NCBI RefSeq assembly: GCF_018861295.1
Contig: NZ_JAHLDM010000023.1
Coordinates: forward strand, 22,824 to 86,823
DNA: 64,000 nt
Origin: Clostridium_AD estertheticum_D
GTDB taxonomy: Bacteria > Bacillota > Clostridia > Clostridiales > Clostridiaceae
Reading direction: 5' to 3'
The notes beneath the pieces were generated by a model, which was not told where the DNA came from, did no database searches, and saw nothing but the letters and a program-made list of their open reading frames with translations. Both the position numbers and the translations under genes were made by a program. This document shows, piece by piece, positions 7,767 through 17,025 of the stretch (its first letter is position 1; each line of letters opens with the position of its first letter).

Positions 7767-9146
7767 TTATAAAGAAATAGAGAGATTACTGCTTGATTTT
7801 ACTTGCTGTTTTTTTATTTTTTTATTGGTTTTAATAGCCATAATAATAATCAACAGTGTTGCCAATAAGTCCGCAATTGGTTGTGAAAATATAACTCCGT
7901 CTAATTTTAGAATTCTAGGAAGAATAAGGACCAATGGAATAAAAAATATTCCCTGCCTACTTAAACAAGCAATACTACCTTCTTTTCCTTTCCCAAGGGC
8001 TAAAAACAGGCAAGCATAAACCATTTGAAATCCAAAAGGTATGAACATCACAGCCTGTGCTCTTAATGCCTTACTTCCAATCCTAATCATATCTGTATCA
8101 TGACCAAAAGCTGAAATTATAGATGGTGCAAATATAAATATTAGAATAGACATGCAAAGGCAAAATATGGTTGACCACTTTAAAGAAAATTTTATAGACT
8201 CTTCTAATCTGTCATATCGCTTTGCTCCATAATTGTATCCAGCAAATGGTTGAAAACCTTTTGTATATCCAAATACTACATACATACCCATTGCCATTAT
8301 TCGAGTTACTGCTCCCATAGCTGCAACAGCAGAATCCCCATAAGTACTTGCTGCACTATTAGTAAGTCCTATAGCTGAACTTGTTAAAAGTTGATATACT
8401 AGGGTTGGAATTCCAACCTTGAAAATTTCTCCATAGATTTTTTTGTCGAAAGAAAAGTAATGTATTGAAAATCTTATGGAGCCTTTTTTTTCTAAAATAT
8501 AATATAGATAAAAGATCATTGTAATAATTAATGAGCACACTGTAGCTATTGCAGATCCTGCTATACCAAATCGAAATACATAAATAAAAATTGGGTTTAA
8601 AATAATATTTATTATTGATCCAATTAACATTGAAGTCATAGTAAATTTTGTTGCTCCTTCAGATGTAACCAAATTATTCATAGTAACCGTGAATATATTA
8701 ATTATAGATCCAACAATGTAGATTCTTGCATAGATCCTTGCATACGGTAATATGCTTTTAGTTGCGCCAAAAGCAATTAAAATATTATCTAGAAAACATA
8801 AAGAGATAATAATTACAACTACACCAACTATTAAACTAGAATATAACGCTGTAGCGGCAGTCCTATTTGCTTGCTCGCGATCTCCACTTCCTAAAAGACG
8901 GGATATGTATGATGCAGCTCCACTTCCAAAAGTCATTCCTAGTCCAATAATTACTTGAGTAAGGGGAAATGCTATGGATACCGCACCCATTTGGCTTGTT
9001 CCTAATCCTCCAACAAAATAGGCATCAACCACATTATAAAAACCAGTTACCAACATACCAATTATAGTTGGCAAACCAAGCATTATAAGTGCCTTAGGCA
9101 CTTTTTCTTTCTCCATAATTTGCAACTTTCCATTTTTTGCATTCAT
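7767..9146 (-). CDS. MATE family efflux transporter
   Basis: The 459-residue membrane protein has twelve predicted helices in two halves, typical of MATE Na+ or H+ driven multidrug exporters (motifs GLPTIIGMLVTGFYNVVDAY at residue 28 onward and GFQPFAGYNYGA near 285-296). GTSQMGAVSIAFPLTQ is the usual helix 2 region. It lies between a methyltransferase/MarR group upstream and an AraC/GyrI regulator downstream, so either regulator may control it. The substrate is unknown. Confidence 0.92.
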   Translation of the reverse strand: MNAKNGKLQIMEKEKVPKALIMLGLPTIIGMLVTGFYNVVDAYFVGGLGTSQMGAVSIAFPLTQVIIGLGMTFGSGAASYISRLLGSGDREQANRTAATALYSSLIVGVVVIIISLCFLDNILIAFGATKSILPYARIYARIYIVGSIINIFTVTMNNLVTSEGATKFTMTSMLIGSIINIILNPIFIYVFRFGIAGSAIATVCSLIITMIFYLYYILEKKGSIRFSIHYFSFDKKIYGEIFKVGIPTLVYQLLTSSAIGLTNSAASTYGDSAVAAMGAVTRIMAMGMYVVFGYTKGFQPFAGYNYGAKRYDRLEESIKFSLKWSTIFCLCMSILIFIFAPSIISAFGHDTDMIRIGSKALRAQAVMFIPFGFQMVYACLFLALGKGKEGSIACLSRQGIFFIPLVLILPRILKLDGVIFSQPIADLLATLLIIIMAIKTNKKIKKQQVKSSSNLSISL

Positions 9147-9324
9147 TAAATTCCAATCCTTTCTGTTTAAAATTTGAAAATTCTAAATTTACATTTGTTA
9201 TTGGACTAGTACCAGCATAACTGATAATAGTTCAAAGTAATATTGAAAAACTAGTAAAATACTTGAATTTATAGGCCGTTATTTTTATTAGCGTACGAAA
9301 TATCATTTTTGCGTAAGCTACCCC

Positions 9325-9897
9325 TCAAAGGCTTTGTTTTTGAAATATGTTGAAGGACTCTTTCTTTAAAAAATCAAATGACTTTAAATGCATGAAACCT
9401 GCGTCCAACATAATTTTTTGTATTTCATTCTCTTGAGTGCAGTGTCCTGGGAAGCCAACATATCTCCACTTTATATTTGTTGGAAGCCATTCAATAATTG
9501 CAATTTTGCATCCTGGTTTTATACAGTTTTTTATATTCTTAAAATAGTTAACTGGGCTTGTTATGTGATGAAATACATTCCTCATAAAAATAAGATCGTA
9601 ACTTGTATTGGGTAATGGACATCGATTTTCATTGCTGATTACAATTTTAATATTCTGAATTTTATCACGCTTCAATATCTTGTTTATATGTGATAAAAAC
9701 TTTTGGTTTGTGTCAATAGCAAATACTTTTCCAGCTGTTCCTATGATTTTTGAGAATTCAAAAGTAAAATATCCACCACCAGAACCAATGTCAGCAATTG
9801 TATTTCCTTTTTTGATTTCGAGGCTTTTAATTACTTGACGGCTGTCTTTCTTTGCTCTAATGTTAAGCATAACTGCTCGAATAGATGTTGAATTCAT
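9325..9897 (-). CDS. class I SAM-dependent methyltransferase
   Basis: The 190-residue Rossmann-fold methyltransferase has motif I IADIGSGGGYFTFEF, an acidic residue ending beta 2 (AIDTNQKFL), and motif IV-like LIFMRNVFHHI. It resembles small-molecule (UbiE-like) methyltransferases. It lies 118 bp downstream of a MarR regulator and 178 bp upstream of a MATE pump on the same strand, so a resistance or detoxification role is plausible. The acceptor is unknown. Confidence 0.88.
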   Translation of the reverse strand: MNSTSIRAVMLNIRAKKDSRQVIKSLEIKKGNTIADIGSGGGYFTFEFSKIIGTAGKVFAIDTNQKFLSHINKILKRDKIQNIKIVISNENRCPLPNTSYDLIFMRNVFHHITSPVNYFKNIKNCIKPGCKIAIIEWLPTNIKWRYVGFPGHCTQENEIQKIMLDAGFMHLKSFDFLKKESFNIFQKQSL

Positions 9898-9981
9898 TTA
9901 TATGTCCTCCTAAAATTAAATTTGCCCATAAATTTATATCAATTTAATATTTGCAAAGAGTATAGGTACTGTACGCTTTGG

Positions 9982-10014
9982 TTAAAAAATATTGCTTTTC
10001 AGCAATATTTAAGC
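9982..10014 (-). terminator. terminator after MarR gene
   Basis: On the minus strand a 9-bp stem (AAATATTGC/GCAATATTT) with a 6-base loop is followed directly by a T-run, two bases after the MarR stop. It would separate the MarR message from the methyltransferase. Confidence 0.7.
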
Positions 10015-10015
10015 A

Positions 10016-10489
10016 TTATTTTTTTCTTATATCAAAAGTATCAATTTTTTCTTCAAGAGAGTTTAAAAATTTCTTTAAGAATCCCTCTTGCTCCTCTGAG
10101 GCATCTTTTAAAACCTCGTTAACAATATTATCAAATTCTTGATGGATCTTTTCATGGTGTATATGCGCAATTTCTCCTTTGGGTGTTAGTCGTAATATTA
10201 GTTTTGACAAATTATAAGGATCAATTTCTTTTATGATCATGCCTTTTTTCTGAAGTTTCATTGTTATTTGAGAAACTGCTCCTTTCGTCACCCCTAATTT
10301 TTCTGCAATACCAGTAACATGAATGCCTTCATTTTCCTTTATAGCTTTAATCATGTGAATTTCAGCATAAAAAAGCTGTTTATCTGTCCCATAATAACTA
10401 GTTTGTTTATCAATCTCTGAAAATTTTGTTACTAACCTCAAAAATGTGTAGCTAATTTTTAATTTGTTATCAAAATTTAAATTTATCAT
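10016..10489 (-). CDS. MarR family transcriptional regulator
   Basis: The 157-residue winged-helix regulator shows VTGIAEKLGVTKGAVSQITM (recognition helix) and LILRLTPKGEIAHIHHEKIH (wing and following helix). The start is uncertain: an upstream ATG at 10507 lies inside the predicted promoter, so ATG 10489 is preferred, which puts the start codon within one or two bases of the inferred transcription start. It probably controls itself and perhaps the methyltransferase/MATE genes downstream. Confidence 0.85.
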   Translation of the reverse strand: MINLNFDNKLKISYTFLRLVTKFSEIDKQTSYYGTDKQLFYAEIHMIKAIKENEGIHVTGIAEKLGVTKGAVSQITMKLQKKGMIIKEIDPYNLSKLILRLTPKGEIAHIHHEKIHQEFDNIVNEVLKDASEEQEGFLKKFLNSLEEKIDTFDIRKK

Positions 10490-10493
10490 AAAA

Positions 10494-10525
10494 ATAGTGT
10501 ATAGCATGTAGACACTATTGTCAAT
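10494..10525 (-). promoter_or_regulatory. MarR promoter with internal dyad
   Basis: Minus strand: TTGACA (10525-10520), 17-base spacer, TACACT (10502-10497). An inverted repeat ATAGTGT/ACACTAT fills the space from just after the -35 box through the -10 box, a typical autorepressor site. Confidence 0.6.
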
Positions 10526-10893
10526 ACACTGGTTAAATTATTAAAAACAATGCAAATAGGTACAGTTTCGAGATACAGTCTCGTATCAGTACATTCTATA
10601 TGTTTATAAAAATAGTATATAATGGTATAATATTTTTAAAAGTTGGAGAAATCGAGCCAAGAGATGATGGCTTTTTTCTATTTTTATATGAAAGAGTAAG
10701 ATAGTAACAGGTAAAGCCACGTACTTGAGTTAATATCCAGCATGTGGCTCATTTCTCTGAAATCCAGGATAACTTTTCTTAACGATAATTTTGCACAAAT
10801 TGCGAGACCTACCCATTATACTAAAAATATAGATAATAATATGCAGCTAAATTTAGCGAAAAAATATTTAGATGGAAGAAAGGATAAAAACAA
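10526..10893 (+). other. intergenic leader upstream of the response regulator
   Basis: These 368 bases hold no gene. A promoter-like TATAAT lies near 10626-10633. A small stem AGCCA/TGGCT followed by six T residues (about 10654-10680) could be a terminator or attenuator. A wider hairpin with AGCCAC/GTGGCT arms lies at about 10715-10750. The ribosome binding site of the response regulator is GGAAGAAAGG near 10874. Confidence 0.4.
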
Positions 10894-11583
10894 ATGAATA
10901 ATATTTTATTAGTCGAAGATGATTTGAGCATAATAGACGGACTTGTTTTTTCTATCGAAAAAAATGGGTTTAATGTTGATGTTGCTAGAACTGTCAAAGA
11001 AGCCATATTGAGTTATCAAGCACACATATATGATTTGCTGCTTCTTGATTTAACCTTGCCCGATGGCAAGGGATTTGAAATATGTGAACATGTGCGACAG
11101 ACTTCTCAGATTCCAATAATCTTTTTAACCGCATCTGATGAAGAAATTAATATTGTAAAGGGACTGGATATTGGAGGCGATGATTATATTACAAAACCTT
11201 TTAAGTTGAACGAATTGATTTCAAGGATCAAAGCACTATTACGGCGGGTTGCTTCTTTTCAAGAGCAAGCACCGATTGAACTTAGATCAAATGGACTTAC
11301 CGTAAAACTTTTAGAGAATAGAGTATTCAAAAATAATGTAGAACTAGATTTTTCCCCCAACGAATACAAGTTGCTTTGTATATTTATGCAAAATCCCAGT
11401 ATTGTCCTAACACGTGAAACCATATTAAATAAGCTGTTGGATGATAAGGGTAATTTTATTGATGACAATACATTATCTGTGTATATTCGTCGGTTAAGAA
11501 GTAAGGTTGAAGATGATGCAAATAGCCCTAATTTTATTACGACCATGCGGGGACTTGGATATAGATGGAGCGTAATATTATGA
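10894..11583 (+). CDS. OmpR/PhoB family response regulator
   Basis: The 229-residue response regulator has an acidic pocket at Glu8-Asp10, phosphoacceptor Asp52 in LLDLTLPDG and Lys101 in ITKPFK. Residues about 130-227 are a winged-helix DNA-binding domain (SPNEYKLLCIFMQNP, TLSVYIRRLRSKVE, TMRGLGYRW). It is the first gene of an RR-HK-ABC cassette and its stop overlaps the kinase start. It most likely activates the ABC exporter genes downstream in response to a cell-envelope-active compound. Confidence 0.93.
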   Translation: MNNILLVEDDLSIIDGLVFSIEKNGFNVDVARTVKEAILSYQAHIYDLLLLDLTLPDGKGFEICEHVRQTSQIPIIFLTASDEEINIVKGLDIGGDDYITKPFKLNELISRIKALLRRVASFQEQAPIELRSNGLTVKLLENRVFKNNVELDFSPNEYKLLCIFMQNPSIVLTRETILNKLLDDKGNFIDDNTLSVYIRRLRSKVEDDANSPNFITTMRGLGYRWSVIL

Positions 11584-12851
11584 TAAGTAACTTATTTGCA
11601 CATAGGGATTTTAAACGTTTATTTTGTATTGTTGCTCTGATTGGATGTGTGCTTGTTTTATTAGGACAAGTGTTAGTTATGGCAACGGTAAACCAATACA
11701 AACGGCAGATGATAGTACATGACTATGCAATAGCTGGTTATTTGTGCGAAAACTTTAGTGAGCAAGGTCAAATATCTATTAAAAAATCTGATATTCCAAA
11801 ACTATTTATCAGCGGAAAAAGCGATAAAAACATAGATGTGGGAAATAAAATAATGAAAAGCACAGGCTATAATGATATAGCACAGCTACGATATTTTCCT
11901 GAAATCAATACGGTTTATCATCGCTATGCAATTTCTTTTTTGGTTATTTCCTTAGTTATCATCGTAGCCGTTCTATTTGTGCTTTATCTTTATTTTTATG
12001 CGCAAAGTAAAAAAATAGAGTGTGCAAAGGATATGATACAATCTTTTTTAGATGGCGAAATCGAGGTGCGCTTAGATGATGATAGCGAAGAGACGCTGTC
12101 AAAACTTTTTCATTCAATAAATAGCATGGCAACATCTCTAAATGCTAATATAACCAGTGAAAAACAAACAAAGGAATTTTTGAAAGATACCATTTCAGAT
12201 ATATCGCATCAGCTCAAAACACCGCTTGCTGCTTTGGAAATGTATAATGAAATTATAAAAGATGATAGTGCGGACAAAACTGTTGTCGAGAAGTTTGCTG
12301 ATAAAACAGATACGGCATTGACAAGGATGGAAACACTCATACAAAAACTTTTGCATATCACTCGATTGGATGTTGGTGCAATTATCTTTGAAATGAAACA
12401 AGAAAATATTAAAATGATTCTACAAAGCATTGTTAACGATTTTGAAACTAGGACATCACTGGAAGAGAAATCCATTATCTTGGATGGCTCTGATTCGTCT
12501 GTGCTTTTTTGTGATTTGGATTGGATCAAAGAAGCTGTTAGCAATATTGTAAAAAATGCTTTAGACCATACAACGGTAAACGATATTATAACAATCTGCT
12601 GGCAAAACACCCCTGTTGTAACCAAAATTACAATTGAAGATACAGGCTCAGGTATTCACCCGGAGGATATTCATTATATTTTCAAAAGATTTTACAGAAG
12701 TAAATTTTCACAGGACAGACAAGGTGTTGGGTTAGGACTTCCTTTGGCAAAAGCCATTATTGAAGCACACAATGGAACAATTATGGTAGAAAGTACACTT
12801 AGAAAAGGAAGTAAGTTTAAAATTAACTTTTTACACCTTACTAAACTGTAA
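11580..12851 (+). CDS. sensor histidine kinase (two TM, HAMP)
   Basis: The start is taken at ATG 11580, overlapping the regulator stop as ATGA, with TGGAG 10 bases upstream; this gives 423 residues. There is a membrane helix near residues 15-38, an extracytoplasmic loop of about 70 residues, a second helix near 117-141, a HAMP segment, the HisKA box DISHQLKTPL with phospho-His near residue 210, and an HATPase region (NIVKNALDHT, DTGSGI, GVGLGLPLAK). It senses an outside signal, unlike the loop-less BceS type, and phosphorylates the adjoining regulator. Confidence 0.93.
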   Translation: MISNLFAHRDFKRLFCIVALIGCVLVLLGQVLVMATVNQYKRQMIVHDYAIAGYLCENFSEQGQISIKKSDIPKLFISGKSDKNIDVGNKIMKSTGYNDIAQLRYFPEINTVYHRYAISFLVISLVIIVAVLFVLYLYFYAQSKKIECAKDMIQSFLDGEIEVRLDDDSEETLSKLFHSINSMATSLNANITSEKQTKEFLKDTISDISHQLKTPLAALEMYNEIIKDDSADKTVVEKFADKTDTALTRMETLIQKLLHITRLDVGAIIFEMKQENIKMILQSIVNDFETRTSLEEKSIILDGSDSSVLFCDLDWIKEAVSNIVKNALDHTTVNDIITICWQNTPVVTKITIEDTGSGIHPEDIHYIFKRFYRSKFSQDRQGVGLGLPLAKAIIEAHNGTIMVESTLRKGSKFKINFLHLTKL

Positions 12852-12922
12852 GATGATATTCACTTGATAGTAAGGTTGATGTGATATTCTATTCACTATA
12901 AGAAAAGGAAGGTGGAACTTAT

Positions 12923-13606
12923 ATGAATATACTTGAAGTAAATAAACTATGTAAAACCTATGGTAGTGGAGAAACAAAAGTCGAGGCTCTAAAAAACGCA
13001 TCATTTTCTGTTGCTAAAGGGGAATTTGTTGCAGTAGTCGGTGAGTCTGGCTCTGGCAAAAGTACACTACTCAATTCTATTGGGGCGCTTGACACACCTA
13101 CGTTTGGCAATGTAATCATTGATGGAAAAGATATTTTCAAAATGAAAGAGGAAAAACTCACTGTTTTTCGCCGTAGAAATATAGGCTTCATTTTCCAGTC
13201 ATATAATCTGATACCTGAACTAAACGTTGAACAGAATATTATGTTTCCTTTGCTTCTCGATTACCAAAAGCCGGACATGAAATATGTTAATGAAATATTG
13301 TTTGTTTTGGGATTACAGGAACGTAAAAAACATCTTCCACGGCAGCTCTCCGGAGGTCAACAGCAACGTGTGGCAATTGGGCGTGCGCTTATCACAAGAC
13401 CTGCGCTTATACTGGCTGATGAGCCTACTGGAAATTTGGATAGCAAAAATAGTGATGATGTTATTTCTCTCTTGCATATGACAGCAGAAAAATACAAGCA
13501 AACCATTATTATGATTACGCACAATCCAAATATTGCATCAGTAGCAGATCGGGTACTTCAAGTTACAGATGGAATTGTGACTGATTTAGGAGTGTGCTCA
13601 CGATGA
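12923..13606 (+). CDS. ABC transporter ATP-binding protein (MacB/LolD type)
   Basis: The 227-residue ATPase has Walker A GESGSGKST (40-48), Q-loop FIFQSYN, signature LSGGQQQRVAIGRAL and Walker B LILADEPTGNLDS, then the H-loop THN. This set is typical of the subfamily that pairs with FtsX-like permeases in peptide antibiotic and lantibiotic efflux or sensing. The ribosome binding site GGAAGG is upstream. The TGA overlaps the permease ATG (ATGA at 13603-13606). Confidence 0.95.
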   Translation: MNILEVNKLCKTYGSGETKVEALKNASFSVAKGEFVAVVGESGSGKSTLLNSIGALDTPTFGNVIIDGKDIFKMKEEKLTVFRRRNIGFIFQSYNLIPELNVEQNIMFPLLLDYQKPDMKYVNEILFVLGLQERKKHLPRQLSGGQQQRVAIGRALITRPALILADEPTGNLDSKNSDDVISLLHMTAEKYKQTIIMITHNPNIASVADRVLQVTDGIVTDLGVCSR

Positions 13607-15945
13607 ACAGCTATTTAGATTTAGTCACAGAATATAATCGTGTACATAGTAAAAAAAACCGTGTTATTGTGGCATGTATTGCTATTGCAGTTTGCCTTGT
13701 AGTTGCAATCTTTGGTATGGCTGATATTGGTATTAAATTTGAAACTCAACAGTTAAAAAAAGACTATGGCAGTTATCATATTATGATTAAGGATGTTGCA
13801 AACAAAGATATTTCTACAATAGAAAACAGAGTAGATATTGCTTATGCTGGACGCTTGCAAGAGGTTGAAGCTACCAAATATAAAGGAAAACCCTTTCGGA
13901 TAATGGGTGGAGATAAAGACGCAACTAAAGAATTGGGACTGTTTGTTTCGGAGGGTACATATCCTGCTTCTGCTAATGAAGCACTAATTGACCGTCAGGC
14001 GTTAGAACTTTTCCACTTGTCAATTGGTAGCACAATTAAAATGAATTTGAACAAAACAGGCAAAATGGACTATAAAATAGTTGGCGTATATAATGACTTT
14101 TCTAGCTTGAAATCAACTGATAGCCATGCTCTATTTTTATCTATCGATGGAACGAAAGCGATTGAGCCCACCACATCATACAAATATTATGTAACATTCA
14201 AAAATGGAGTGAATATTTCAAAAGCTACACATGAGATACAAAAAGAACTTGGAATTACTGACAAACAAATTTCCACAAACGCCTATTTGCTTACTGTTAT
14301 GGGCCAAGGTGGAAGCAATATAGCAAGCAGTATGTACTTGACTGCTACTGTGCTTTTCGCTTTGGTCTTATTTGCAAGCTGCGTTATGATTACCAATAGC
14401 TTCAACATGAATGTATTGGAACGAGTTAAATTTTTTGGAATTATGCGCTGTTTAGGTGCTTCCAAAAGGCAAGTTAAAAAATATGTCATGCGAGAAGGGT
14501 TGCAACTTAGTTTAAAGGCTATCCCTATTGGTTTGGTTACAGGATCGTTAGTCATTGAGATTGTCATAATTTTACTGAGAACTTTGAATAAATCGCTATT
14601 TATAGATATGAGTATTTTCCAATTCAGTTTTATCGGTATTATTGCTGGCATTGTTGTGGGGCTTTTAACTGTAATTCTCGCATCCCTATCACCTGCAAAA
14701 AAAGCCTCTACCGTCTCTCCTTTATCGGCAGTAACAGGGAACGGTTCGCTGAAAGAAGATACTGTAGGTAAAAATCATGTGCGTGTCACCAGTATGCCAA
14801 TCGACATTTCAATGGGTATCTATCATGCCCTCGCTAGTAAAAAATCGTTGTTTCTGATGGTCAGTTCCTTTACCATCAGCATTGTATTGTTTTTGGGATT
14901 TAGTGTTTTTATTGATTTTTCTCATAACGCTGTAAAACCTATGTTGCCATCATCAGCAGATATTTCAATATTGGGCACTTCAGTCAAATCATCCTCTGCT
15001 AAGCTGCAATTAGTTGAAAACAACTTGCTAGATAGAATAAAAAGTACAGCTGGAGTAAAGCAAGCTTATGGACGAAAACTAATAATGCTTCCAGCATCCT
15101 TATCCAATGGAAACAAAGGTGACGCCTATGTTATCTCCTATGAAGACTTACAATTTGGCTGGGCAAAGGATAGTCTTGTTGCTGGAAAGATAGATACTGA
15201 AGCTTTGAATACAGGAAAATCTGTGTTAGTAGATGTGAACAGTGGTCTTGCGGTTGGAGATAGTATTACATTTAATGCTCCAAATGGAAAAATATTAGCT
15301 ACAGTAGGAGGTATTTTATCCTCAATTCCATTTGATGCTCGCAGCAAAATTGTGGGAAAAGTGATTGTTTCAGAGTCACTATTTACCCAAATGACAGGGA
15401 TTAAAGATTACACAATAATTGATATTCAATTGAATAAGAATGCTCCTGAAAGTGTTACCAATGTGTTAAGAGAAAATCTCTCTGGTAAACTAACACTACA
15501 CGATATGCGGCAAGGTAATTCGGAAGCGCAAAATACTTTCTACACTATGGCGATTTTTGTATATGGATTTACGGCTATCATTGCAATTATCACAATGTTT
15601 AATACCATCAACAGTATGAATATCAGTGTCACAAGCCGAACTAATTACTATGGTATGATGCGAGCAATCGGCACATCATCAAAGCAATTAAAACATATGG
15701 TGATTGCGGAAGCTACTACTTATGCGATTTGTGGTTGTTTTATTGGTAGCTCATTGGGGATTATGCTACACCGACTATTGTTTGAAAAGTTAGTTACAAG
15801 TTATTTCCATATTACTTGGCACATCCCAATTACTATGGTCGTATATATAGTCATGTCAATTTTAATTATAACAATAATATCGGTTATCGCTCCACTCAAA
15901 AAGATTAACAATCTTGATATTACAAGCATTATTAATGCACAATAA
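13603..15945 (+). CDS. ABC transporter permease with two FtsX domains
   Basis: The start is taken at ATG 13603 (GGAG 9 bases upstream, overlap with the ATPase stop) rather than GTG 13594, giving 780 residues. There is one N-terminal helix, a periplasm-facing domain of about 200 residues, a first FtsX block with three helices near 245-370 (RCLGASKRQVKKYV), a second extracytoplasmic domain, and a final FtsX block near 640-775 (MRAIGTSSKQLKHMV). The MacB-like architecture points to mechanotransmission export or sensing of a peptide or lipid-linked compound. It completes the RR-HK-ABC resistance-type cassette. Confidence 0.92.
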   Translation: MNSYLDLVTEYNRVHSKKNRVIVACIAIAVCLVVAIFGMADIGIKFETQQLKKDYGSYHIMIKDVANKDISTIENRVDIAYAGRLQEVEATKYKGKPFRIMGGDKDATKELGLFVSEGTYPASANEALIDRQALELFHLSIGSTIKMNLNKTGKMDYKIVGVYNDFSSLKSTDSHALFLSIDGTKAIEPTTSYKYYVTFKNGVNISKATHEIQKELGITDKQISTNAYLLTVMGQGGSNIASSMYLTATVLFALVLFASCVMITNSFNMNVLERVKFFGIMRCLGASKRQVKKYVMREGLQLSLKAIPIGLVTGSLVIEIVIILLRTLNKSLFIDMSIFQFSFIGIIAGIVVGLLTVILASLSPAKKASTVSPLSAVTGNGSLKEDTVGKNHVRVTSMPIDISMGIYHALASKKSLFLMVSSFTISIVLFLGFSVFIDFSHNAVKPMLPSSADISILGTSVKSSSAKLQLVENNLLDRIKSTAGVKQAYGRKLIMLPASLSNGNKGDAYVISYEDLQFGWAKDSLVAGKIDTEALNTGKSVLVDVNSGLAVGDSITFNAPNGKILATVGGILSSIPFDARSKIVGKVIVSESLFTQMTGIKDYTIIDIQLNKNAPESVTNVLRENLSGKLTLHDMRQGNSEAQNTFYTMAIFVYGFTAIIAIITMFNTINSMNISVTSRTNYYGMMRAIGTSSKQLKHMVIAEATTYAICGCFIGSSLGIMLHRLLFEKLVTSYFHITWHIPITMVVYIVMSILIITIISVIAPLKKINNLDITSIINAQ

Positions 15946-15952
15946 AATCTGA

Positions 15953-16195
15953 ATTAGAAATATTTTAGTAGTATTATATATATTAATTCAAAATACCTTA
16001 TTTGGAGAAAGCGGGTTAAGCGTAGAGGAATTATCTAAAATTTCAGAGACAGGTATGTCTAAGGTTAGAAGTTCATTAAAAGAGTTAGAAGAAAAGGAAA
16101 TTCTTTATATTACAAAGGATGGAAGAAAAAAATTATATGATGTAAATTTAGATGCTATGAGTAAGTTAGATTTACAATATGAAAAACCAAATTAG
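15953..16195 (+). pseudogene. winged-helix regulator remnant lacking its start
   Basis: A 78-codon open stretch follows an in-frame TGA and has no usable start codon or ribosome binding site. It reads VEELSKISETGMSKVRSSLK, then EILYITKDGRKKLYDVNLDA, an evident helix-turn-helix with wing. It is probably the 3' part of a MarR/ArsR-type regulator left after a deletion directly behind the ABC permease. Confidence 0.55.
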
Positions 16196-16212
16196 GCGTG
16201 CTATTGAAAAAA

Positions 16213-16254
16213 GGCCACATTATGGATATTAATTCCATAATGTGGCCTATTTTT
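16213..16254 (+). terminator. intrinsic terminator after ABC cassette
   Basis: A 14-bp perfect stem (16213-16226 with 16234-16247), 7-base loop and a following TATTTTT form a strong terminator for the two-component/ABC operon. It may also serve the convergent HXXEE gene. Confidence 0.85.
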
Positions 16255-16341
16255 AGTGACTGTTAAATTTAATTAAAATTTAATTGAATTTTTACTACAT
16301 ATATTCTTGCACTACTTATACATTCTAAATCATCAAACATT

Positions 16342-16890
16342 TTATTTTTCACATATTTGTGAATATTTGTACAAACATTTAGACCAGGAACCCATAATTT
16401 TGTGAAGCGCTGGCATCAGAATTAGAGTTAGAATAATTCCCAATAAGGAGGCTAAAAGGATTGTACTCATGCCATAATGCAATATCTTATTAGCGGCATA
16501 TAAGAACCAGATACTAGGCAGTATAAAAATAATTGATGTGACGACTCCTGGTACATAGTGCTTAAAACGGATGCATATCAACATATGGATAAAAACAAGA
16601 TGTAAAGTTACCCCCAAGAAAGCACCATACCAGAGAAAATAATTTTGAAAAATTATAGAAAACAAGCTGATGAGTGAAAAAAATAAAAAGAGAATTTCTA
16701 CTCCGATGGAAAAGGTTGGTGTTTGACAGTTATATACATAATTTAAGCCAAACGGCTGTATTTTTGGCCAAGCTATATTTATCGCTTTTCCATAGCGTTT
16801 GACCCATACCTCTGCCATAATGATTTCTTCGAAATCATGAAGCATAAAAATTATCGGTAACATCCATACAATAAAATTCATGGTATCCAT
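16342..16890 (-). CDS. HXXEE domain membrane protein, copy 1
   Basis: The start is taken at the ATG after a run of G residues (GAGGGGGG), giving 182 residues. The signature H18-D-F-E21-E22 lies in the first hydrophobic segment (IIFMLHDFEEIIM), followed by four to five membrane helices. HXXEE proteins have no established function; the acidic and His residues inside a helix suggest metal or proton binding. It is divergent from a TetR gene (17026-17631), the same arrangement as at 47234-48466. Confidence 0.85.
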   Translation of the reverse strand: MDTMNFIVWMLPIIFMLHDFEEIIMAEVWVKRYGKAINIAWPKIQPFGLNYVYNCQTPTFSIGVEILFLFFSLISLFSIIFQNYFLWYGAFLGVTLHLVFIHMLICIRFKHYVPGVVTSIIFILPSIWFLYAANKILHYGMSTILLASLLGIILTLILMPALHKIMGSWSKCLYKYSQICEK

Positions 16891-16912
16891 AAAATTCCCC
16901 CCTCTTTTTAGT

Positions 16913-16926
16913 GACACAGTTGTGTC
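16913..16926. promoter_or_regulatory. palindrome in the HXXEE/TetR intergenic region
   Basis: GACACA-GT-TGTGTC, a 6-bp perfect inverted repeat with a 2-base centre, lies 23 bases upstream of the HXXEE start and about 100 bases before the TetR start. It is a good candidate TetR operator. Confidence 0.5.
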
Positions 16927-17025
16927 GATTAACAATATCTATTATAATATACTAAGAAGCAGAGTCAATAATTACGGCGCAAAAGCTACAAATCAGAAGA
17001 TTTGTGACATAGGGGAGGAAATATT

